Assembly: GCF_000166195.2 (NCBI RefSeq)
Contig: NZ_CM001403.1
Location: forward strand, 6,528,432-6,592,431
Reading direction: 5' to 3'
Length of the DNA stretch: 64,000 bases
Source: Mucilaginibacter paludis DSM 18603
GTDB taxonomy: Bacteria; Bacteroidota; Bacteroidia; Sphingobacteriales; Sphingobacteriaceae
The notes under the pieces are model-generated. The model made no database searches and was not told the origin of the DNA. It saw nothing but the letters and a program-made list of their open reading frames with translations. This document shows, piece after piece, positions 17,122 to 25,084 of the stretch. A program made the translations under genes and the position numbers. Position 1 is the first letter of the stretch. Every line of letters starts with the position of its first letter.

Positions 17122-18066
17122 ATGAATTCGATAAAAGAAACACACTTTAATTTACCTGGCCAAACCAATTATTACAAGGGTAAGGTTAGGGATGTTTATA
17201 CTATCAGCAATAAATACCTGGCTATGGTAGTTACCGACCGCATCTCGGCGTTTGATGTTGTTTTACCGGAGCCTATCCCTTACAAAGGGCAGGTGCTGAA
17301 TCAAATTGCTGCTAAATTTTTATCAGCCACGGCTGATATTGTTCCTAACTGGGTATTGTCTGTACCCGACCCTAATGTAACCATCGGTCGCATTTGCGAA
17401 CCCTTTAAGGTTGAAATGGTAATTCGCGGTTATTTAGCGGGGCACGCCGCGCGCGAGTATAAAGTTGGCAGGCGGGCTGTTTGCGGTGTTACCCTGGCCG
17501 AAGGCTTAAAGGAGAATGATAAACTGGCCGAGCCCATTATTACACCAACTACCAAGGCCTCTGTGGGGCACGATGAGGATATTTCGAGAGAGGACATATT
17601 GGCCAAAGGAATAGTATCCGAAAGCGATTACATTCAACTGGAGGCCTATACACGCGCGTTATTTCAGCGTGGAACGGAGATGGCGGCAAAGCAAGGACTG
17701 ATATTGGTGGATACCAAGTATGAATTTGGCAATGTTGACGGCCAGATCTACCTGATTGATGAGATCCACACGCCCGATTCGTCCCGTTATTTTTATAAAG
17801 AAGGTTACGAAGAACGCCAGAAAAATGGCGAACCGCAAAAGCAGCTATCAAAAGAGTTTGTACGCCAATGGCTGATTGAGAACGGCTTCCAGGGCAAAGA
17901 CGGTCAACAGGTGCCTGTAATGGATGCCGATAAGGTAAACTCCATTTCGGAACGTTATATAGAGCTATACGAGCAGATCATCGGTGAGAAATTTGTAAAA
18001 CCTGCTGATGGGAATGTTTTGGAACGGGTAGAGCGGAATATTAAAGAAGCGTTGTTGGATTTGTAA
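17122..18066 (+). CDS. purC: Phosphoribosylaminoimidazolesuccinocarboxamide synthase (SAICAR synthetase)
   Basis: PurC joins CAIR and aspartate with ATP in purine synthesis. The 314-residue protein is the longer bacterial/eukaryote-like form. It has the YYKGKVRDVYTI nucleotide-binding start, SAFDVVLPEPIPYKGQVLNQ, EMVIRGYLAGHAAREY and ILVDTKYEFG, followed by IDEIHTPDSSRYF. No other pur gene is nearby. A hairpin at 18233-18264 lies between it and the convergent DUF5686 gene. Confidence 0.96.
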   Translation: MNSIKETHFNLPGQTNYYKGKVRDVYTISNKYLAMVVTDRISAFDVVLPEPIPYKGQVLNQIAAKFLSATADIVPNWVLSVPDPNVTIGRICEPFKVEMVIRGYLAGHAAREYKVGRRAVCGVTLAEGLKENDKLAEPIITPTTKASVGHDEDISREDILAKGIVSESDYIQLEAYTRALFQRGTEMAAKQGLILVDTKYEFGNVDGQIYLIDEIHTPDSSRYFYKEGYEERQKNGEPQKQLSKEFVRQWLIENGFQGKDGQQVPVMDADKVNSISERYIELYEQIIGEKFVKPADGNVLERVERNIKEALLDL

Positions 18067-18175
18067 GATTGACCTGTAATGTTAGCAGGTGAGCCTATAC
18101 GGAGATAACCTTGTATAGATCAAGATTGCCCGGCCCGGCTAATTCAAAGTAATTCGCAGACTTTACGCTTGCAAA

Positions 18176-18207
18176 AGATTTCTCCTCATACCTTGTTCGA
18201 AATGACA
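18176..18207 (+). repeat. TTTCTC...TTCGAAATGAC intergenic element
   Basis: AGATTTCTC, a variable middle and TTCGAAATGACA. The ends resemble a short dispersed intergenic repeat seen in many environmental bacterial genomes. It is single copy in this window, so the call rests on recollection of that pattern and is weak. Confidence 0.3.
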
Positions 18208-18232
18208 TTTTTTAGGGTGATGAATTTTCCTA

Positions 18233-18264
18233 ATAAGTTGCCGGTGCCCTCACCGGCAACTTAT
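18233..18264. terminator. Hairpin between purC and the convergent DUF5686 gene
   Basis: A perfect 14-bp stem, ATAAGTTGCCGGTG and CACCGGCAACTTAT, with a CCCT loop. It lacks a long T run on either side but sits between two convergent genes, so it is probably a bidirectional transcript end. Confidence 0.55.
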
Positions 18265-18338
18265 ACAAGCTCTGCAAAAGGGTTGCCGATGTGACAACGG
18301 CACATCTTTTGAAGCAATCCCTTCCGCGCAGGGTTTGG

Positions 18339-20798
18339 CTACCTTATCCCAATCCCTATCCGCAAACCATTGCTTACCTTATTTCCATCCATATACGATA
18401 CGCCATACATCACCCTGAAAGCCAGGTATTGCAGGCCGAAGCCCAGTTCAACATAATTTCTGAGGTTGGGCGTGGCCAGGTAGTTTACATCAACAATTTC
18501 CTGGAGTTTTAACTTCCTGATCAGCGGGAGCTTATTGGTAATAAAGCCCGAAAAGTTATGTTCCAGGTGGCCTTCCAGGTACTCGCTGCCGGTGCTGTAT
18601 TTATAATAGTCGAGCAGTAAAAATTTGTTGGCGCCCGGCTCGTATACAATGAGCGAATTGCCTGAGAAATGTTTATAGTCGGTATAAAACAATTGGCTGG
18701 CATTTAAAAATTTACCTGCCGCTACGTAAAACGATGTTTTGCCGTAAAGCCCCAAAGGCATATCCGCCTTGGCTACATCAACCGACAAAAAATCATAATC
18801 CACATCCGAGCCGAAGATGTTTTTGATGCCTTTGGTATACGTTAGCCCCACGGTAGGATACGGAGAGGGGAGGTATAGCCGGCCCGAAGGATAGGTTTCG
18901 TACTGGTTACTAAAATCGTAAGTAGTGCGCAGTCCAATTTTAAATGCGCGGCTGTCGGCAAAAAGCGCATCGTTGGTATTGGGCGATAGTGGGTTGTTAG
19001 AGGTAAACTGCCGGTCGTTTTTATAAAAAAACGAATAGTTAGCTGTATTATTAAGCCAGTTGCGGTTAGCCACCTCGGTTGAAAAACTGGCCAACCAGCC
19101 GCCGGTTATCCTCCGCGAAAGCGAAACATTGGCAAATTGCTTATCGTAAAACTTCTGGTAGTTTTGGCGCTCCAGTAAACTAAACAGGGTATTTACCGGC
19201 CCGCTAAAAGCGTGTTGGTTGTTCATGTCCAATACATCAGTACCCGCGTTAAAACCTAAGGTAAACTCATCCAGCGGCAGGGTGCCGTTTACGCTGCCAT
19301 GCACCATTTTATTTGAAAATCCGTAGCGCAGCTTTGCGCCAAGGCGCAGATAACGGTTATTTACACTGTCAATCTGTTTGCTGTACGATGCACCATAATC
19401 CAGCGCGAAACCTTCAACGGTATTATACAATACGGATGATGCCAGGGAACTGAAGTGATAATATTCTTTTTCAAACCGGTTGCGGTAATTATAACCGCTG
19501 CCCCAAAGCAGTTTGCCGGGTTTAAAGCGGTTATTAATCCGGTCGAGCGAATCCAGGTAGGGTTTTGATTGCCGTTTAAGCGCCAGCGCTTCTTTTTTAT
19601 GGTAGTCGGTAGTTTCTTCGTTGGTTAATGGTACCGGCCGGGCCTTATCCCAGTATAGCGAATCTTTTTTGTTCACCTCTTTGGTAATGCGCAGCACCTC
19701 GGCAAATTCTTTTTTATTGATCACCGGGTTTAAATCGTAGTTTTTGTTGACGGATATAAAATATCCGCCGAAGCGGAAACCAAAAATACCGCCTGTAAAA
19801 TCAAACCGCACCGAGGCAGGCATCCATACGTTTTTGCTCACCGGGAAAAACTGCTGATTAATTTTCAGGGTATCCACAAAGTTGATATTAGCCTTTTTAG
19901 TCATGTAAAGGTCGAGCCCGTAAATGCGCCAGCTATCTTCCATAATATAAATAACGCCTTCAAAGGCCGGGTCGTAACCGCGGCGGGGCGTAACGCGGAT
20001 CTTGTTAATCAGCTCGCCATTCTCAAGCGTGGTGCCTAATAGCTGGTATTTATAATAAAACAAGGCATTATCGGCAATGGGCGATATAAAGGGCCGGTTG
20101 CTTAAATCGCCCCAATCTTGCAGGTTTTCGTAAAAATTAACTTTCAAGTCTGATGCGCGGTTAAAACTAAAGGCGTTATTGCGGCCCGATACTTTGGACG
20201 AGATCATCTCCTCGTGTACGCGGTTGGGCTGCATAAAGGTGAATTTAGACTGCGATTCCGAGAGGTAGATAATCCCCCTCCGGTTAGAGTCGAGGCCGTT
20301 TTCGCGTGCCATCTTTTCAATATCGGCACCCATAAACTTTTTGGGGGCAGCCAGTAGCTTTTGGAGGCCCTTAATATAAACCTCGCAGCTATAGGCGCTT
20401 ACCTGGTTAAGGTATGTTTTACGCTTTTTGATGGCCTTACGGATGATGGCATACGCCGGATCTTCGCCTCCGGCACGGATCACCACATCCTTTAACTGGT
20501 ACGATTCGGCCGCTAAGCTTACGTTAATAACCTGGTTAGCCTTCAGGTCGATATTGCGGCTCTCCTGCCTGAAACCAACGGCCCTGAACAAAACCTGGTA
20601 GCTGCCAACCGGTAACTGGAGCTGATATTTGCCCTCGCTGTTGGCCGAAGTGCCTTTAGTAGTATTTTTAATGTAGATGGTTGCAAAGGGTACCGGTTTG
20701 CTGTTTTGATCGGTAATGGTGCCGCTGATTATTGCCGATTGCGAAAAACTTTGAAGACTAATAAAAAAAAAGATAGCAAGGAATGAAATAATCTTCAT
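18339..20798 (-). CDS. DUF5686 family outer-membrane protein with carboxypeptidase-like regulatory domain
   Basis: A large 819-residue envelope protein starting with a signal peptide (MKIISFLAIFFFISLQSFS). Residues from about 25 form a CarboxypepD_reg-like beta-sandwich (SGTITDQNSKPVPFATIYIK, with NSEGKYQLQLP). The DUF5686 region follows, and the C-terminal half is rich in alternating aromatic beta-strands ending in a TonB-receptor-like barrel tail (GLRIGIGIR). It is probably an outer-membrane protein without a plug domain. The ATG at 20798 was chosen because it begins the signal peptide; a start 12 residues upstream is unlikely. The biological role of DUF5686 proteins is not established. Confidence 0.88.
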   Translation of the reverse strand: MKIISFLAIFFFISLQSFSQSAIISGTITDQNSKPVPFATIYIKNTTKGTSANSEGKYQLQLPVGSYQVLFRAVGFRQESRNIDLKANQVINVSLAAESYQLKDVVIRAGGEDPAYAIIRKAIKKRKTYLNQVSAYSCEVYIKGLQKLLAAPKKFMGADIEKMARENGLDSNRRGIIYLSESQSKFTFMQPNRVHEEMISSKVSGRNNAFSFNRASDLKVNFYENLQDWGDLSNRPFISPIADNALFYYKYQLLGTTLENGELINKIRVTPRRGYDPAFEGVIYIMEDSWRIYGLDLYMTKKANINFVDTLKINQQFFPVSKNVWMPASVRFDFTGGIFGFRFGGYFISVNKNYDLNPVINKKEFAEVLRITKEVNKKDSLYWDKARPVPLTNEETTDYHKKEALALKRQSKPYLDSLDRINNRFKPGKLLWGSGYNYRNRFEKEYYHFSSLASSVLYNTVEGFALDYGASYSKQIDSVNNRYLRLGAKLRYGFSNKMVHGSVNGTLPLDEFTLGFNAGTDVLDMNNQHAFSGPVNTLFSLLERQNYQKFYDKQFANVSLSRRITGGWLASFSTEVANRNWLNNTANYSFFYKNDRQFTSNNPLSPNTNDALFADSRAFKIGLRTTYDFSNQYETYPSGRLYLPSPYPTVGLTYTKGIKNIFGSDVDYDFLSVDVAKADMPLGLYGKTSFYVAAGKFLNASQLFYTDYKHFSGNSLIVYEPGANKFLLLDYYKYSTGSEYLEGHLEHNFSGFITNKLPLIRKLKLQEIVDVNYLATPNLRNYVELGFGLQYLAFRVMYGVSYMDGNKVSNGLRIGIGIR

Positions 20799-21121
20799 GA
20801 AGTTTAGTTTAATTGAAAGATTGAATATACTCAATAATTAATTGGCAGGTGTTAAAATCTGTTAATTGTGAGACTGGGAAAAAGTGTATTTGTTACAATT
20901 ATCGGAGCTTTTTTTATTGATTTAAGTTATTGACAATCAACAAGATAAGAAGATAACATTACTAACAAAAAAGTCGGATTATTTGGCAGAAAAATTAAAA
21001 AATTTGCTGACTGATTTTGAAAAGTGTTAATGATATGTTAAATTCGTTATCGAAATGGCAGCGAAGTGCTATTCTAATTGAAAGTTTTATCTGTATATGA
21101 CAAAAATATTACAAATAAAAA

Positions 21122-21152
21122 TTTGCAGATTAAATTAATAGTGTTAATTTTA
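21122..21152 (+). promoter_or_regulatory. Predicted promoter for a small RNA or leader
   Basis: TTTG (21122-21125), 19 bases, then TAATTTTA (21145-21152). It matches TTTG-N19-TAnnTTTG in spacing and in seven of eight -7 bases. The implied start at about 21158-21160 falls exactly at the first base of a hairpin. Confidence 0.5.
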
Positions 21153-21159
21153 CACCATC

Positions 21160-21260
21160 AAATCAGCAGAGGTGCTGATTTCTTTAAAAAGTCTTCTCAT
21201 AATTTAGGTTTATAATTGGTTAGTAAAGGCCCCCTGCCCATCAGGGGGCTTTGCTGTTTT
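21160..21260 (+). ncRNA. Candidate small RNA or attenuated leader
   Basis: Two structured elements lie within about 100 nt. A perfect 9-bp hairpin AAATCAGCA-GAGG-TGCTGATTT occupies 21160-21181. A strong terminator hairpin, GCCCCCTG (21229-21236) with CAGGGGGC (21242-21249), is followed by TTTGCTGTTTT. A consensus-like promoter precedes the first hairpin. No protein is encoded. The terminator has no upstream plus-strand gene to serve, so either an independent small RNA ends there or it attenuates the gene starting at 21342. The rest of the 20799-21341 gap is AT-rich with nothing else visible. Confidence 0.5.
21225..21260 (+). terminator. Orphan intrinsic terminator
   Basis: An 8-bp GC stem (GCCCCCTG/CAGGGGGC) with loop CCCAT, flanked by AAA and TTT. 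It stands 82 bp before the next gene on the same strand and has no coding gene upstream on that strand for over 3 kb. Confidence 0.75.
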
Positions 21261-21341
21261 AAGGCTTTTTGTAAATTGGATTATTCACCGGAAATTAGCG
21301 GCCTTATGATTTTAAATAAAATCAAACACCAGTAAAAAGGC

Positions 21342-21842
21342 ATGCCCAGAAAACAACTCACTTTATTTATCCGCGATAACAGCGTTATTGAGCAATTGCG
21401 CAAACGTTTTAACCCGGTACAATTCAGTTTGATTGCCGCGCATGTTACCTTATGCCGGGAGGACGAGATCGCAGACCTGGAAAAAGTAAAAAGGAATCTG
21501 GAAAAAGTCCGGCTCAATTACCCCGTAAAAATGTTTTTTGACAAGCCCCTGCGTTTTGAAGCAGGCAAAGGCGTACTTCTTCCTGTTAAGGGAGACCATT
21601 TGCAATTTGATGCGCTCCGCGGCATGGCGCTACAAGGCCTTGTAGCCACCCCGAGAATCTATCAGCCCCACATCACGCTGATGCATCCCCGCAACTCAAC
21701 CTGTACCGATGAAATATTTGAGGAGATAGCGCGGCATACCCTGCCCCTCGAATTTAGCTTCGACCGTGTGAGCCTGATTGAGGAGATGGCCGATGGGAAA
21801 TGGATTACGTTAGATAGCTATTGTTTAGTGAAGGGTGCTTAA
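21342..21842 (+). CDS. 2'-5' RNA ligase family protein (2H phosphoesterase)
   Basis: A 166-residue 2H phosphoesterase. Members cut or join 2',5'-linked or cyclic phosphates in RNA and nucleotides. The two HxT motifs are AHVTLCRED (about residues 28-36) and PHITLMHPR (about residue 106), spaced as in the family. It starts MPRKQLTLFIRD and has no targeting signal. The candidate leader or small RNA at 21160-21260 lies directly upstream. The exact substrate is unknown. Confidence 0.88.
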   Translation: MPRKQLTLFIRDNSVIEQLRKRFNPVQFSLIAAHVTLCREDEIADLEKVKRNLEKVRLNYPVKMFFDKPLRFEAGKGVLLPVKGDHLQFDALRGMALQGLVATPRIYQPHITLMHPRNSTCTDEIFEEIARHTLPLEFSFDRVSLIEEMADGKWITLDSYCLVKGA

Positions 21843-21921
21843 TTTATATTTCATAGTCTTATACTTTATCTGTTAAGGCACACGCCACAGGTGTGCGCCA
21901 GCGAAAATTATAAAAGAGTAG

Positions 21922-21973
21922 CGCAAAGACGCTAAGAAACAAGAGATAAACTTTGCGCCTTAGCGTCTTTGCG
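21922..21973. repeat. CGCAAAGACGCTAAG inverted repeat
   Basis: CGCAAAGACGCTAAG (21922-21936) and its perfect complement CTTAGCGTCTTTGCG (21959-21973), separated by 22 nt. This sequence type is a widespread intergenic repeat. A smaller palindrome (GCACAC...GTGTGC) lies just before it near 21880. Confidence 0.7.
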
Positions 21974-22030
21974 TGCAAAGCCCCTTTATCCCGTCGCCTC
22001 TTTTATTTAAATAATTTTCTATTTTCGGGT

Positions 22031-23293
22031 ATGTTAAAACTCAGATACCTATCACTCCTGTTGTTATTTGGCACAAGCACTTTTGCGCAAAACAACCCCA
22101 AAAGAAAAGCCGACAGTCTATATCAGGCAAAAAACTATCCTGCAGCCGGCCGTTATTATTTGCTTGCTGCCAATGTTGGAGAATTTAAAGCTTCAAAACG
22201 GAACGAATATTACAATGCCGCCTGCTGTTACGCCTTAAGCGGAAAAGCCGACAGCGCCATAGCTTTGCTAAACAAAGCGATTGAAAATGGCTACAAAGAC
22301 GGGGCGAACCTCAAGGTAGATGCCGATTTAACTTTGCTGCATACCCGCCCCGAATGGGCCCCATTACTTGCCCGGGTTGAAAAAATGAAGACCGGTACAA
22401 ATGATCCGCTGAAAGTGAAACTGGTTACAACCGACATCAAAAATTTTTGGAGGGCATACGATTTGGCGCAGAAGGACACGGCGCACCGCATAGCCATTTA
22501 TAAAAAGTATTACGTAGATGCAGGTACCGCAGGCCTGCAGGATTATTTTGCCCTGAAGGTAGGAAGCGTGAAAAACTTTGTTGACACCCATGATGGTAAA
22601 CCAAAATTTTATGCAGCCATCCGCAAAAATACGCTGATGGTGGATGAGCAAAAGCCAGAAATGATAGCCAGCTTTGTGAAACTGAAACAACTGTACCCGG
22701 CTGCAAATTTTCCGGATGTTTATTTTGTGATGGGCGCCTTTACATCAGGCGGCACATCTACCGATAACGGTTTGCTGATCGGTTTAGACCAGAGTGTACG
22801 TACGCCCGATATACCGATAGGTGAGCTCACGCTTTGGCAAAATAACAATTTTGGAAAGCTATCCGGCCTGCCGGGGATGATAGCGCACGAATTGATCCAT
22901 TTTAACCAGGGTGGCCTGAAGCGGGATACATCCCTTTTATGCGGTGTATTGGTAGAAGGTATGGCCGATTTTATTGGCGAACTGATTTCGGGACATAGCA
23001 TTAACGAGCGTTTGCAGGTTTGGGCCAAGGGCAAAGAGCAACGCGTATGGGCTGATTTTGAAAAGGAAATGTACCTGAAACGCAATTATAACTGGATAGC
23101 CAACTCCAACCAGGAAACTGCCGATAAACCCGCTGATTTAGGCTACTGGGTAGGCTACCAGATTTGCAAAGCTTATTACGATAAAAGCACCGACAAAGCG
23201 AAAGCCATTAATGATATGCTGAATATTAAAGATTGTAAAGCATTTTACGAAGAAAGCGGCGCACACAATCTGTTTAAAAACGCAGCAAATTGA
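22031..23293 (+). CDS. Secreted zinc metallopeptidase-like protein (DUF2268/GldB-like) with TPR-like N-terminus
   Basis: A 420-residue protein starting with a signal peptide (MLKLRYLSLLLLFGTSTFA). Residues 20-110 resemble tetratricopeptide repeats (AKNYPAAGRYYLLAANVG, YNAACCYALSGKADSAI). The C-terminal domain has MIAHELIHFNQGG, an HExxH zinc-peptidase motif, with a likely third ligand in LVEGMADFIGELISGH. This architecture fits DUF2268-type putative peptidases of Bacteroidota. The ATG at 22031 is chosen because the signal peptide begins there. Substrate unknown. A strong terminator follows. Confidence 0.85.
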   Translation: MLKLRYLSLLLLFGTSTFAQNNPKRKADSLYQAKNYPAAGRYYLLAANVGEFKASKRNEYYNAACCYALSGKADSAIALLNKAIENGYKDGANLKVDADLTLLHTRPEWAPLLARVEKMKTGTNDPLKVKLVTTDIKNFWRAYDLAQKDTAHRIAIYKKYYVDAGTAGLQDYFALKVGSVKNFVDTHDGKPKFYAAIRKNTLMVDEQKPEMIASFVKLKQLYPAANFPDVYFVMGAFTSGGTSTDNGLLIGLDQSVRTPDIPIGELTLWQNNNFGKLSGLPGMIAHELIHFNQGGLKRDTSLLCGVLVEGMADFIGELISGHSINERLQVWAKGKEQRVWADFEKEMYLKRNYNWIANSNQETADKPADLGYWVGYQICKAYYDKSTDKAKAINDMLNIKDCKAFYEESGAHNLFKNAAN

Positions 23294-23329
23294 TGGGGTA
23301 AACCTTTTTGACAAATAACTGCTGCCAGC

Positions 23330-23371
23330 AAAAACGGCTTCGTCAATATTGATGAAGCCGTTTCTTTTTTT
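23330..23371 (+). terminator. Intrinsic terminator after the peptidase gene
   Basis: AAACGGCTTC and GAAGCCGTTT form the core of an inverted repeat spanning 23332-23363, followed by CTTTTTTT. Confidence 0.85.
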
Positions 23372-23403
23372 AGCCCTGCCTGGAGGATTTTAAGAGGGTG
23401 GCC

Positions 23404-24414
23404 CTACGGCTGCCCTGCACCGCCCGATGAACCATAAACCTGCCCGGTGGCGTAGCTGGCATCGCTGGCGGCTAATTGTACATAAATTGAAGCCAGTTCT
23501 GCGGGTTGGCCCGGCCTGCCCAGCGGCGTTTGGCCGCCAAAGTTTTTTAGTTTTTCCTGACTGGCGCCACCGCTTACTTGTAGCGGCGTCCAGATTGGGC
23601 CAGGGGCTACGCCGTTAACACGGATGCCTTTAGGGCCCAGTTGCTTGGCCAGCGATTTTACGTAATTCATGGTAGCGGCCTTGGTTTGGGCGTAGTCGTA
23701 CAGGTCGGGCGTAGGGTCATAAGCCTGTTCGGATGTGGTGCCTATAATTACCGAGCCGGGTTGCAAATGTGGCAAGGCGGCTTTGATAATCCAGAAGGGC
23801 GCATAAATATTGGTTTTCATGGTCCAGTCGAACTGCTCGGTAGAGATATCCAGTATGGATTGGTGCGACTGCTGCCGCCCGGCATTATTCACCACAATAT
23901 CAAGCCCGCCCAGTCCGCTCACGGCTTCGGCTACCAGTCTTACGCAAAAAGCTTCGTCGCGCAAATCTCCGGGAATGGCAATGGCTTTGCGGCCTTCCGC
24001 GTTTATCAGTGCAATTACCTCGCGGGCATCCGGTTCTTCGGTAGGATAATAGTTAATGGCCACATCGGCCCCTTCGCGGGCGTAGGCTATGGCAGCCGCA
24101 CGGCCCATTCCCGAGTCGCCCCCGGTAATCAAAGCCTTGCGACCTGCTAAACGGCCAGAACCCTTATAGCTTTTCTCGCCATGGTCCGGCCGTGGGTCCA
24201 TTTTACTTGCCAGGCCGGGCCAGGGTTGTGACTGGCCGTTAAACGGAGGCTTAGGATATTTGGTAGTAGGATCCTGCAGGCCGGATGCTGGCGTGTTTTC
24301 AGCTTTTGGGGGCGCTACCGATGCTCCTAAAGCAGGCGCCACAGCAACGGCTGCCAGGGTAGTGCCAATGCCGCCGATAACCTGGCGGCGGGTAATTTTA
24401 TCTTGTTCGTTCAT
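23404..24414 (-). CDS. SDR oxidoreductase with Tat-like leader
   Basis: A 336-residue short-chain dehydrogenase of the YghA/general-stress-protein-39 type. The first 35 residues hold ITRRQVIGGIG and a hydrophobic stretch, which reads as a twin-arginine signal. The SDR domain follows, with nucleotide-binding TGGDSGMGRAAA, NNAGRQQSH, and the active site with YDYAQTKAA (YxxxK). It ends GQVYGSSGGAGQP, typical of the family. If the Tat signal works, the folded enzyme would be exported with its cofactor. The substrate is unknown. Confidence 0.88.
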   Translation of the reverse strand: MNEQDKITRRQVIGGIGTTLAAVAVAPALGASVAPPKAENTPASGLQDPTTKYPKPPFNGQSQPWPGLASKMDPRPDHGEKSYKGSGRLAGRKALITGGDSGMGRAAAIAYAREGADVAINYYPTEEPDAREVIALINAEGRKAIAIPGDLRDEAFCVRLVAEAVSGLGGLDIVVNNAGRQQSHQSILDISTEQFDWTMKTNIYAPFWIIKAALPHLQPGSVIIGTTSEQAYDPTPDLYDYAQTKAATMNYVKSLAKQLGPKGIRVNGVAPGPIWTPLQVSGGASQEKLKNFGGQTPLGRPGQPAELASIYVQLAASDASYATGQVYGSSGGAGQP

Positions 24415-24642
24415 AGCGGTAAAATGTTGTTAGTAGTTTGTTGTCATAAAGAACAAGTCATTTTACGATATGTTTTTAATTATAAATTAATTTAATTAAG
24501 GTCTTTCTAAACAGCATAGCGCCCATGCAAACCCCAAAAGTCCCCTCTAAACCGCGTAGCGCTCATGCACACCAAAAAGCAAACCAAAGTGCATAATCTC
24601 CCGCGGTTGGGGAGCCTTCCCTTTTTTAAAGCCCTCACTACC

Positions 24643-24907
24643 GGGCTACCGTGTACCCACATCTTTTGGGTATCATTAAAAATACTCCGGAGGAGTAAAA
24701 GCTCGGTAGAAATGATCAATCACAAAACGTTTCGTGCCGCAGGTACGATACATATCCGCCGTGTGATGCGCTGTTTTTTTGAAGTGCGGTTATAAAAAAG
24801 CGAAGAAGTTGCGTACCTAACGGCACGCAAAATCCATTTCACCAATATGCTACCAAGCTTTCACCCCGATGGGGTTTTACTTAAAAAGATATGGGTACAC
24901 GGTAGCC
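24643..24907. repeat. 265-bp imperfect inverted-repeat element
   Basis: The outer arms are related copies in opposite orientation: minus strand 24713-24643 and plus strand 24845-24907. Each has CTACC-(A/G)AG-CTTT, then a short palindrome (ACTCCTCCGGAGT in one, CACCCCGATGGGGT in the other), then AAAAGAT-TGGGTACACGGTAG. Inner arms CGTGCCGCAGGTACG (about 24733-24747) and GCGTACCTAACGGCACGC (24811-24828) are also inverted and sit 16-17 bp inside the outer arms. The rest of the 24415-25084 gap is non-coding. Confidence 0.8.
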
Positions 24908-25084
24908 TACGGGGAGGGTTTCGGTGGGCCTATGGCCTTTCCCATACTAAAACCGAACATCCCCCTGTTCGTTTTCGATACAATACAGCTACTGTAATTT
25001 ATTATAAAATACTGATAATGAATTTATTATTATTTTGGCACAGATTTAACCTTATTTGGCTACATAAACAGCAAACCCACGCCC

